64,000 nucleotides of DNA from JB111 sp049856295 (GTDB taxonomy: Bacteria; Actinomycetota; Actinomycetes; Actinomycetales; Actinomycetaceae), in NCBI RefSeq assembly GCF_049856295.1, contig NZ_JBNDMZ010000013.1, positions 65,334 through 129,333 on the forward strand, in the 5' to 3' direction. The translations under genes were made by a program, and so were the position numbers. Positions 57,835-64,000 of this stretch are shown piece by piece. How positions within the stretch are numbered: the first letter of the stretch is position 1; every line of letters begins with the position of its first letter. The notes beneath the pieces were generated by a model that saw nothing but the letters and a program-made list of their open reading frames with translations, did no database searches and had not been told where the DNA came from.

Positions 57835-58305
57835 ATGGCACGCGTACTGTCCGCCACCACGAAGGTCAACGTCCTCGTCGGGATCGTCGTCGTCGCCCTC
57901 GCCGGGTTGTTCTGGTCCCAGCGCAGCTACACGACCGAGCACGGCGGCACGTTCGCCGACCCGGTCATCCTCGTTCTCGGTGCGCTCGGGATCGTGCTGG
58001 TGATCCTCGGGCTGATCGGCCGCGACATCAGCGGGGGCGACGACCAGGACCTCGAGCGGCTGCCGATCATGCGGCTGGCGATCGCCGTCGCCGTGCTGGC
58101 CGCGTGGGTGCTCACGCTGCCCTACCTCGGGTACGTGGTCGGGGGGATCATCTTCTTCGTCCTCACCGCGCTGCTCATGCGCAAGGAGCGACCCTCGTGG
58201 AAGGGCGTCCTGCTCGACGTCGCCGTCGCGGTGGTCCTCCTCCTCGCGTTCAACTACGTGTTCAGCGAGTACCTCTACATCCGCCTGCCCGAGCTGGGCC
58301 TGTGA
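57835..58305 (+). CDS. tctB: Tripartite tricarboxylate transporter small permease TctB
   Basis: A 156-residue protein with four helices (VNVLVGIVVVALAGLFW, PVILVLGALGIVLVILGLIG, LAIAVAVLAAWVLTLPYLGYVVGGIIFFVLTALLM, VAVAVVLLLAFNYVF), matching TctB (DUF1468). It starts 1 base after the tctA stop. The order C-A-B differs from the more common C-B-A of Salmonella. A long terminator hairpin follows at 58359-58407. Confidence 0.88.
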   Translation: MARVLSATTKVNVLVGIVVVALAGLFWSQRSYTTEHGGTFADPVILVLGALGIVLVILGLIGRDISGGDDQDLERLPIMRLAIAVAVLAAWVLTLPYLGYVVGGIIFFVLTALLMRKERPSWKGVLLDVAVAVVLLLAFNYVFSEYLYIRLPELGL

Positions 58306-58358
58306 GCCCGGCCCGGGTGGCCGGTCCGAGTCCGGCCGACCGTCCCTGAGCCGGAGAC

Positions 58359-58407
58359 CCCGGGCACGACGACGCACCCCTGGTGGGTGTCCGTCGTCGT
58401 GCCCGGG
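58359..58407 (+). terminator. Terminator after tctB
   Basis: CCCGGGCACGACGACG and its exact complement form a 16-bp stem around a 17-base loop, which itself contains a CACCC/GGGTG stem. It divides the TctCAB operon from the dehydratase gene. Confidence 0.85.
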
Positions 58408-58526
58408 CGGGGGGCGGCCGGCCCACCCACGGCCCGCCGGCACCAGCGCCCTGACCGTCCGAACGACCCACCCATGCCCGAACCCGGGCGCCGCCGACCG
58501 GCGCCCGATCCCTGTGAGGAGTCCCG

Positions 58527-59693
58527 TTGAGAATCGTCGAGATCCGCGAGCGCACGTTCCCCATCAGCTCGCCCATCCGCAACGCGTACATCGACTTCAG
58601 CAAGATGACGCTCAGCCTCGTCGCCGTCGTCACCGACGTCGTGCGGGACGGCCGCCCCGTCGTCGGGTTCGGGTTCAACTCCAACGGCCGCTACGGGCAG
58701 GGCTCGATGATGCGTGAGCGGTTCATCCCGCGCGTCCTCGAGGCCGACCCGGCCTCCCTGCTCGACGAGACGGGCGACAACCTCGACCCGGCGGCCGTAT
58801 GGGACGCGATGATGAGCAACGAGAAGCCGGGTGGGCACGGGGAACGCTCCGTCGCCGTCGGGACCATCGACATGGCCGTGTGGGACGCGGTCGCGAAGAT
58901 CGCCGGGGTCCCGCTCTACCAGCTCCTCGCCGACCGGTACGGCGACGGGAGGCCGAACCGGGAGGTCTTCGTCTACGCCGCCGGCGGCTACTACTACCCC
59001 GGGCAGGACCTGGCGGCCCTGCAGGACGAGATGCGCGGCTACCTCGACCGCGGCTACACGGTGGTGAAGAAGAAGATCGGCGGGGCCGACCTCGCGACCG
59101 ACCTCAGGCGCATCGACGCCATCCACGAGGTCATCGACGGCCGCGCCACGCTCGCCGTCGACGCCAACGGGCGCTTCGACCTCCCGACGGCGCTCGAGTA
59201 CGGGGAGGCGCTGAGCAGCTATGACCTGTTCTGGTACGAGGAGGCCGGCGACCCGCTCGACTTCGAGCTCCAGGCGCAGCTCTCCCAGTCCTACGCCGGG
59301 CCGATGGCCACGGGGGAGAACCTGTTCTCCGTCCAGGACGCCCGCAACCTCATCCGGTACGGCGGGATGCGCCGGGACCGGGACTGGCTGCAGTTCGACT
59401 GCGCCCTCAGCTACGGGCTGGTCGAGTACCTGCGCATCCTCGACATGCTGCGCGAGCACGACTGGTCGCCGACCCGCTGCATCCCGCACGGCGGCCACCA
59501 GATGTCGCTGAGCATCGCCGCCGGGCTCGGCCTCGGCGGCAACGAGTCCTACCCCGACCTGTTCCAGCCGTTCGGCGGGTTCCCGGACGGTGCGAGCGTG
59601 GTGGATGGGGTAGTCACCCTGCCCGAGCTGCCGGGCATCGGGTTCGAGGGCAAGACCGACCTGTACGCGCTCATGGCGGAGCTCGCCGGCTGA
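58527..59693 (+). CDS. tarD: D(-)-tartrate dehydratase (enolase superfamily)
   Basis: A 388-residue enolase-superfamily enzyme that converts D(-)-tartrate to oxaloacetate. It closely follows the characterised Bradyrhizobium enzyme as I remember it: SSPIRNAYIDFSKMT, GYGFNSNGRYGQG-like GFGFNSNGRYGQG, NEKPGGHGERSVAVGTIDMAVWDAV, VFVYAAGGYYYPG. Catalytic positions agree: the KxK motif at Lys181/Lys183 (KKIGG), metal ligands in DANGRF, EEAGDP and ATGEN, and His321 in IPHGGHQMS. TTG start at 58527 with TGAGGAG. The preceding TctCAB and dehydrogenase genes and this enzyme form a tartrate catabolic set. Confidence 0.9.
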   Translation: MRIVEIRERTFPISSPIRNAYIDFSKMTLSLVAVVTDVVRDGRPVVGFGFNSNGRYGQGSMMRERFIPRVLEADPASLLDETGDNLDPAAVWDAMMSNEKPGGHGERSVAVGTIDMAVWDAVAKIAGVPLYQLLADRYGDGRPNREVFVYAAGGYYYPGQDLAALQDEMRGYLDRGYTVVKKKIGGADLATDLRRIDAIHEVIDGRATLAVDANGRFDLPTALEYGEALSSYDLFWYEEAGDPLDFELQAQLSQSYAGPMATGENLFSVQDARNLIRYGGMRRDRDWLQFDCALSYGLVEYLRILDMLREHDWSPTRCIPHGGHQMSLSIAAGLGLGGNESYPDLFQPFGGFPDGASVVDGVVTLPELPGIGFEGKTDLYALMAELAG

Positions 59694-59714
59694 TCCGGCG
59701 GCGCAGGAGCAGCG

Positions 59715-59753
59715 CGACGGCGTCCGTCCGGGTGGGCCGGGCGGACGCCGTCG
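59715..59753. terminator. Bidirectional terminator
   Basis: A 17-bp stem with one G-U/mismatch (CGACGGCGTCCGTCCGG and CCGGGCGGACGCCGTCG) lies between the convergent dehydratase and VOC genes. Confidence 0.8.
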
Positions 59754-59768
59754 GGCGTCGCAGGGGCG

Positions 59769-60197
59769 TCAGCCGATGTTGAACATCCAGCCGATGCCGT
59801 AGCGGTCGGTCAGCATGCCGAACGAGGCGCCCCAGGGGGCCTCCTCGAGGGGCTGGGTGGCCTGTCCGCCCTCGGCCAGCCCGTGGAAGGCGGCGGTGAG
59901 GGCCTCCTTGTCGTCGGCGTCGCCGACGAGCGAGATCTGGACGCTCGAGCCCGGCTGGTGGGGCATCCCCGAGGGGACGTCCGCGGCCATGACCTGGAAG
60001 CCGAACGGCGTGGTCAGCTGGGCATGCATGACGAGGTCGGCGTCCTCGGGCGGCACCATGACCTCGCCGCCGGTGCTCTCGGCGAACGAGGCGTGCGTGT
60101 CGACCTCGAGCTCGCCGCCGAGGACGGACCGGTAGTGCTCCATCGCCTCCGCGGCGGTGCCCTGGAAGTTGAGGTAGGGGACGAGTGTGACGGTCAT
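59769..60197 (-). CDS. PhnB-like VOC-fold protein
   Basis: A 142-residue glyoxalase-fold protein of the PhnB/YjdN group (DUF1338-unrelated; 3-demethylubiquinone-like). Pattern: YLNFQGTAAEAMEHYRSVLGGELEV, VMHAQLTTPFGFQVMAADVP, SLVGDADDKEALTAAFHGLAEGGQATQPLEEAPWGASFGMLTDRYGIGWMFNI. It lacks the full metal-ligand set of glyoxalase I, so enzymatic activity is uncertain. ATG at 60197 has GGGAGGAA. Its function is unknown; it is a common stand-alone actinobacterial gene. Confidence 0.85.
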   Translation of the reverse strand: MTVTLVPYLNFQGTAAEAMEHYRSVLGGELEVDTHASFAESTGGEVMVPPEDADLVMHAQLTTPFGFQVMAADVPSGMPHQPGSSVQISLVGDADDKEALTAAFHGLAEGGQATQPLEEAPWGASFGMLTDRYGIGWMFNIG

Positions 60198-60516
60198 ACG
60201 GGTTCCTCCCGTGCGACGCCGCCCGGCCGGGCGACTCGTTGTCCGGTCCCCGCGTCGTCGCGGGCACCCACCGGGCACCGGGCGCCCGACGCCGCACACG
60301 CTAGTGCGGGCCGCCGACACCGCGGAACCCCGGCACCGCCGCCCCGCGCCACTGATACGGATGTGACTCGTGGGGTCCGCGTGACGCCCCGCACCCCCAG
60401 AACGGCGCCACACCGCCAAAATCCGCCCGCCGCGCCACGCATCGGGGCCCATCTGTGCGTAGTCTCGTCGCACTGCGCCCCACCGGGCGCTCACCACGTA
60501 CGACGAGAGGGATTAC
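60198..60516. other. Intergenic region between the VOC and HU genes
   Basis: 319 bases of divergent upstream DNA. A perfect palindrome CGCCCGGCCGGGCG occurs at 60220-60233 near the VOC start. TAGTCT at 60460 is a possible HU -10 with no good -35 partner; GAGAGGGATT at 60506-60515 is the HU ribosome site. I see no open reading frame with support. Confidence 0.5.
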
Positions 60517-60801
60517 ATGTCCGTCAACCGCACCGAGCTCGTGGCCGCCATCGCTGAGCGCGCCTCCCTGACGAAGGCCCAGGCCGACTCCGCCCTGGCC
60601 GCGTTCCAGGACGTCCTCATCGAGTCGCTCAAGGCCGGCGACCCCGTCAAGGTCACGGGTCTGCTCTCGGTCGAGCGCGTCGAGCGCGCCGCCCGCACGG
60701 GTCGCAACCCGCGCACCGGCGAGGCCATCGAGATCCCCGCCGGCTACGGCGTCAAGGTCTCGGCCGGCTCCAAGCTCAAGGACGCCGTCTCCTCGAAGTG
60801 A
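60517..60801 (+). CDS. hup: DNA-binding protein HU
   Basis: A 94-residue HU protein: NRTELVAAIAERASLTKAQADSALAAFQDVLIESLKAGDPVKVTGLLSVERVERAARTGRNPRTGE then AIEIPAGYGVKVSAGSKLKDAV. The DNA-bending arm has the RTGRNPRTGE motif, with Pro intact. It lacks the Lys/Ala-rich tail of mycobacterial HupB, so it is the short form. It compacts and bends DNA. ATG at 60517, followed by a 16-bp terminator. Confidence 0.95.
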   Translation: MSVNRTELVAAIAERASLTKAQADSALAAFQDVLIESLKAGDPVKVTGLLSVERVERAARTGRNPRTGEAIEIPAGYGVKVSAGSKLKDAVSSK

Positions 60802-60816
60802 CCTTCGGGAGCCCTG

Positions 60817-60852
60817 ACGGGCGCGGTGCGGCTCCGGCCGCACCGCGCCCGT
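60817..60852 (+). terminator. Terminator after hup
   Basis: ACGGGCGCGGTGCGGC and its exact complement form a 16-bp stem with a TCCG loop, 16 bases after the hup stop. Confidence 0.88.
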
Positions 60853-61021
60853 CGTCGTTCCGGCAGGCAACCCCCGCACCGCGCCCGGTCACGGCCCTCG
60901 ACGACGAGGGTCGGCGCTCGTCGTCGGGCATGGACGTGGAGGCACACCCGGGGACGACGGCGACACACCCCCGTGGCGTTCCCGACCCCGAGGGGGACTG
61001 CCCGGCGTCGGACCGGCGTCC

Positions 61022-61027
61022 TAGACT
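61022..61027 (+). promoter_or_regulatory. Leaderless promoter of the DUF3039 gene
   Basis: TAGACT is followed by 7 bases and the ATG, which places the first transcribed base at or near the start codon. No ribosome site is evident. Confidence 0.55.
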
Positions 61028-61034
61028 GACGACC

Positions 61035-61367
61035 ATGACCTCGATCCCGGACGAGAACCAGCCGCACTCCGCCCCGGCGGGCCCGGCGACGTCCACGGAC
61101 GTCCTCGAGCGCACGGAGACCGAGCACGAGGAGCGGCTCGACTCCGGCGACGCCGAGCGGTTCGCCCACTACGTCCGCAAGGACAAGGTCGAGGCCGGCC
61201 GCCCCGTCGTCGCGCTGTGCGGCAAGGTCTGGACGCCGGGCCGGGACCCGAAGAAGTTCCCCGTCTGCCCCACCTGCAAGGAGATCTACGAGGGTCTCTC
61301 CGGCGGTGGCGAGGGCGATGGTGGCGGACGCCGCGGCTGGCCGTTCGGCCGGGGCCGCGGGGAGTGA
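61035..61367 (+). CDS. DUF3039 protein
   Basis: A 110-residue protein with the DUF3039 core: DAERFAHYVRKDKVEAGRPVVALCGKVWTPGRDPKKFPVCPTCKEIYEGL. Two cysteines in CPTC and one upstream (LCGK) suggest a small zinc-binding site. The end is Gly/Arg-rich. The family is small, restricted to actinobacteria and of unknown role, typically followed by a DEAD/DEAH helicase. Here the helicase GTG overlaps the stop by 4 bp, so the two proteins are probably made together. Confidence 0.88.
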   Translation: MTSIPDENQPHSAPAGPATSTDVLERTETEHEERLDSGDAERFAHYVRKDKVEAGRPVVALCGKVWTPGRDPKKFPVCPTCKEIYEGLSGGGEGDGGGRRGWPFGRGRGE

Positions 61368-63202
61368 CCGCCGGACCCCACTCCCGGTCAGAGCCGACCA
61401 CCTCGCACGCCGGACCTTCCGCGCCCCAGGCGCCGTCGACGGCGGCAGCCGAGCAGCTCTCGCCCGCGTTCCCGCAGCGCGCCGCGTGGGGCACGGCCGC
61501 GCCGCTGCGCGCGTGGCAGGCCGAGGCGCTCGAACGCTTCCGGGAGCGCGACTCGCGGGACTTCCTGGCCGTCGCGACCCCCGGGGCAGGCAAGACGACC
61601 TTCGCCCTGCGCGTGGCCACCGAGCTCCTCGCGAGCGGCCAGGTCCGGCGCGTGAGCGTGGTCTGCCCGACCGAGCACCTCAAGTCCCAGTGGGCCGCGG
61701 CCGCCGAGCGGGTGGGGATCGCGCTCGACCCCGCGTTCGCGAACGCCCAGGGCCGCCACGCCGCGCACTTCGACGGGGTCGCGCTGACCTACGCCCAGGT
61801 CGCCGCCAACCCGGGCCTGCACCGCGCCCGCACCGAGGCCGAGCCCACGCTCGTCATCCTCGACGAGATCCACCACGGCGGCGACGCCCTGTCCTGGGGC
61901 GACGCCGTTCGTGAGGCCTTCGAGCCCGCCCGCCGGCGCCTCGCGCTGACCGGTACCCCGTTCCGGTCCGACACGGCGGCGATCCCGTTCGTCGACTACG
62001 TGGCGGACGCCGACGGCATCCGACGCTCGCGCGCCGACGTCAGCTACAACTACGGCCAGGCGCTCGCCGACGGCGTGGTCCGGCCTGTCATCTTCCTCGC
62101 CTACTCCGGGCTCATGCGGTGGCGTACGCGCACGGGGGACGAGATCGCGGCCTCGCTCGGCGAGCCGCTGACGAAGGACCAGACTGCGCAGGCGCTGCGC
62201 ACCGCCCTGGATCCCGACGGTGAGTGGGTGCCCTCCGTCCTCACCGCGGCCGACGCCCGGCTCACCGAGGTGCGCCGCACCGTCCCCGACGCCGGCGGGC
62301 TTGTCATCGCCACCGACCAGGCGGCCGCCCGGGCCTACGCGCGGGTGCTCGCGGCGATCAGCGGCGAGGAGCCGGTCGTCGTCCTCTCCGACGACGCCGG
62401 GTCGTCCGACCGCATCGAGGAGTTCGCGCGCGGCGAGCAGCGCTGGATGGTCGCCGTCCGCATGGTCTCCGAGGGCGTCGACGTGCCCCGGCTGTCCGTC
62501 GGCGTCTACGCGACGACGACGGCGACGCCCCTGTACTTCGCGCAGGCCGTGGGGCGGTTCGTGCGCGCGAGGCGGCGCGGCGAGACGGCGTCGCTGTTCC
62601 TCCCGTCGGTCGGGCCGCTGCTCGAGCTGGCCGGCGAGCTCGAGGCCGAGCGCGACCACGCGCTCGACCGGCCGGTGCGCGAGGGCGAGTTCGTCGTCCC
62701 CGAGGACCAGCTCATGGCCGAGGCCAACCGCGAGGAGAAGGCCTCCGACGAGCTCGCCCTGCCCGGGTTCGCTGCGCTCGGCTCGCAGGCCACGTTCGAC
62801 CGGGTGCTCTTCGACGGCGGCCACTGGGGGACCGAGGCCGACGTCGGCTCGCCCGAGGAGCAGGAGTACCTCGGCATCCCCGGGCTGCTCGAGCCGGAGC
62901 AGGTGACGACCCTGCTGCGCGAGCGGCAGGCCAAGCAGGCCGCGGCGCAGAAGGACCAGGCGGCGGCCGCGCGCAAGCGAGCGGCGAACGCCGGCGTCGA
63001 CGAGCACAAGAAGCGGGCCCGTGCGCGCAAGGAGCTGTCCTCCCTGGTGTCCGCGTGGTCGCGGCGGGCGGGCACACCGCACGGCGTCATCCACACCCAG
63101 CTGCGCTCGACGTGCGGCGGGCCCGAGATCGCCACGGCGTCGACCGAGGAGATCGAGGCCCGGATCGCGCTCGTGCGGAAGTGGTTCGTCGGCGGCCGCT
63201 GA
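61364..63202 (+). CDS. DEAD/DEAH-box helicase
   Basis: A 612-residue superfamily 2 helicase. Walker A is VATPGAGKTTFALRVA, PTEHLKSQW (motif Ia), VILDEIHHGGDA (motif II, DEIH), LTGTPFRSD (motif III), then EGVDVPRLSV and QAVGRFVRARR (motif VI). The C-terminal 130 residues are Lys/Ala/Arg-rich and helical (KQAAAQKDQAAAARKRA). This resembles the XPB/UvsW-like helicases paired with DUF3039 in actinobacteria. Its nucleic-acid substrate and role (repair or RNA handling) are inferred only. GTG at 61364 overlaps the DUF3039 stop. Confidence 0.88.
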   Translation: MTAGPHSRSEPTTSHAGPSAPQAPSTAAAEQLSPAFPQRAAWGTAAPLRAWQAEALERFRERDSRDFLAVATPGAGKTTFALRVATELLASGQVRRVSVVCPTEHLKSQWAAAAERVGIALDPAFANAQGRHAAHFDGVALTYAQVAANPGLHRARTEAEPTLVILDEIHHGGDALSWGDAVREAFEPARRRLALTGTPFRSDTAAIPFVDYVADADGIRRSRADVSYNYGQALADGVVRPVIFLAYSGLMRWRTRTGDEIAASLGEPLTKDQTAQALRTALDPDGEWVPSVLTAADARLTEVRRTVPDAGGLVIATDQAAARAYARVLAAISGEEPVVVLSDDAGSSDRIEEFARGEQRWMVAVRMVSEGVDVPRLSVGVYATTTATPLYFAQAVGRFVRARRRGETASLFLPSVGPLLELAGELEAERDHALDRPVREGEFVVPEDQLMAEANREEKASDELALPGFAALGSQATFDRVLFDGGHWGTEADVGSPEEQEYLGIPGLLEPEQVTTLLRERQAKQAAAQKDQAAAARKRAANAGVDEHKKRARARKELSSLVSAWSRRAGTPHGVIHTQLRSTCGGPEIATASTEEIEARIALVRKWFVGGR

Positions 63203-63213
63203 CCCAAGCTTCA

Positions 63214-63313
63214 TCGAGATTGCGGTTCGTCGTCGTCGAGATTGCGGTTGGGAGCTGTACGACGGGTCGAGAGTGCGGGTGAGAACCGTGAGGCCTTCAT
63301 CGAGATTGCGGTT
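63214..63313 (+). repeat. Left cluster of TCGAGATTGCGGTT repeats
   Basis: Four units in direct orientation: TCGAGATTGCGGTT at 63214, 63236 and 63300, and TCGAGAGTGCGGGT at 63267, spaced 22, 31 and 33 bases. CGTCGTCG joins the first two. A region of about 68 bases (63212-63277) is repeated in inverted orientation in the right cluster with about five differences. Confidence 0.85.
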
Positions 63314-63430
63314 CGTCGGTCACCCCGGACGCTGCGGACGCTGCGGTGGGGAGCTCGTCCCGGCGGCCGCCGGCCCATGGGGCCGCTCGCGTGAGAACCT
63401 GGACCCGACGTCGAACCTCAGGAGGATCCC

Positions 63431-63637
63431 GTGGGCTGGTGGCTGACCCCGATGCTGCTCGGCGCGCTCGCGATCACGATCGGCGTCGTCGAGCACGAGA
63501 TCGGCTGGCTCCAATGGATCGGCGTGGGCCTCGTCGTCGTCGGACTGGCCGTGGGAATCGTCCGCCCCGGCGGCACGCGGCAGAAGCCGGGCCGCCCATC
63601 CGACCTGCGTGGGACGTCGACGCCGTACTTCGGCTGA
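63431..63637 (+). CDS. Small membrane protein between inverted repeat clusters
   Basis: A 68-residue protein with two hydrophobic helices (WWLTPMLLGALAITIGVVE and WIGVGLVVVGLAVGIV) and a basic C-terminal tail (RPGGTRQKPGRPSDLRG). GTG at 63431 with CAGGAGGATCCC upstream gives a strong ribosome site. It resembles unassigned small actinobacterial membrane proteins. It is flanked by the left and right repeat clusters, 117 bases upstream and 57 bases downstream. No family is recognised; its small size and position leave some doubt about function. Confidence 0.55.
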   Translation: MGWWLTPMLLGALAITIGVVEHEIGWLQWIGVGLVVVGLAVGIVRPGGTRQKPGRPSDLRGTSTPYFG

Positions 63638-63694
63638 TCCCGGCCGGCGGCGAGTCGCGGCTGCCGATCACCAACCTCGCCGTCAACCTCGACG

Positions 63695-63811
63695 AACCGC
63701 AATCTCGACGTGCACCAACCGCAGTCTCGATGGGGCCGGCGCTGAGCCGCACTCTCGACCGTTCGTGCGGCTCCCAACCGCAATCTCGACGACGACGAAC
63801 CGCAATCTCGA
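63695..63811 (-). repeat. Right, inverted cluster of the same repeats
   Basis: Five units on the minus strand: AACCGCAATCTCGA at 63695, 63776 and 63798, AACCGCAGTCTCGA at 63717 and AGCCGCACTCTCGA at 63745, with a decayed sixth at about 63820. Read on the minus strand, the first three spacings are 22, 31 and 28 bases, so the 22-31 start and the divergent third unit match the left cluster. Confidence 0.85.
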
Positions 63812-64000
63812 CGAGCACCAACCGCTGTGAGTGTGGGGGTGGCTGGTCTGGGACTGGCTGGCAGGGTGGTGGCTGGTCGTTCCGCTCGTGGGTGTGACTC
63901 GGCGAACCGCAGACCCCTTGTTGGGGGTGTCTGGAGATTGATCTGTCCGCCCATGGGTGGGGTGGCCGGCACCGTCCTGGCCCATCTCGGAGACCTGATC
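63812..64000. other. Window end, G/T-rich spacer and possible gene start
   Basis: 63830-63900 is rich in GGCTGG and GTGGCTGG. An ATG at 63953 opens a plus-strand frame (GGVAGTVLAHLGDL) that runs off the edge. Only 16 codons are visible, with no clear ribosome site, so I do not call it a gene. Confidence 0.3.

Noticed and set aside
60198..60516. A riboswitch or non-coding RNA upstream of hup
   Set aside because: Apart from one palindrome near the VOC gene and a weak -10 element I see no conserved aptamer or terminator-antiterminator arrangement.
63214..63811. CRISPR array
   Set aside because: The units are only 14 bases, the spacing is irregular (22, 31, 33, 28), the intervening bases are themselves repeated rather than unique, and no cas gene is nearby.

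Overview
The window is chromosomal DNA of a very GC-rich actinobacterium. The GC content, the many GTG starts, the genes fused by 4-bp ATGA/GTGA overlaps, the AdnAB-like helicase-nuclease pair, the DUF3039, DUF3107 and DUF3152 families, the leaderless TAnnnT promoters and the tmRNA tag ADSKRTDFALAA all fit Micrococcales (Georgenia, Cellulomonas and relatives). The genus is my inference. I see no rRNA or tRNA gene, no CRISPR array, no complete insertion sequence and no phage.

Layout. 1-14.0 kb is housekeeping: the 5' part of a Xaa-Pro aminopeptidase, a PHP phosphoesterase with MarC, a DEAD-box RNA helicase, DUF3107, a secreted metzincin-like protease, the two subunits of an AdnAB-type break-resection machine, and a phosphotransferase-like protein. 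14-24 kb holds small regulated units: TetR with a divergent quinone-oxidoreductase-like enzyme, a reductase-like protein, a CopB-type copper ATPase behind a CsoR-like operator, an aldo/keto reductase, and a TetR/hydrolase/membrane-protein operon. 23.5-26.4 kb is an operon of two membrane PH-domain proteins and a TetR, with a strong dyad at its promoter. 26.4-27.5 kb is a small accessory scar: a repeat cluster, a decapitated VOC gene and a mazEF-like pair.

27.6-32.4 kb is a Tad/Flp-type secretion locus (CpaF, TadB, TadC, short pilin, three TadE/G-like pseudopilins). 32.5-37.9 kb carries a Nudix hydrolase, a lipoprotein, a small alarmone synthetase and a zinc module (Zur-like box, aztD, aztC, convergent zur). 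37.9-46.5 kb is a conserved cell-division and ribosome-rescue block: two septum-formation-like membrane proteins, prfB, ftsE, ftsX, an M23 peptidase, smpB and ssrA. A Doc-type toxin-antitoxin pair follows the tmRNA.

47.2-59.7 kb is the most coherent metabolic island: a GntR-controlled aldolase/amidase/TRAP-transporter operon, then a LysR-controlled tartrate-type dehydrogenase with a TctCAB transporter, then a protein closely resembling D(-)-tartrate dehydratase. Together they look like uptake and breakdown of C4 hydroxy-dicarboxylates such as tartrate to oxaloacetate or pyruvate. 59.7-64 kb has a glyoxalase-fold protein, HU, DUF3039, a DEAD/DEAH helicase and, at the end, two inverted clusters of a short repeat flanking a tiny membrane-protein gene. 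The same repeat lies between smpB and ssrA.

The least explained signals are this dispersed TCGAGATTGCGGTT repeat family, a second repeat family at 26.4 kb, and two real genes (aztC and the first tadE) that lack any usable start codon in their own frame.
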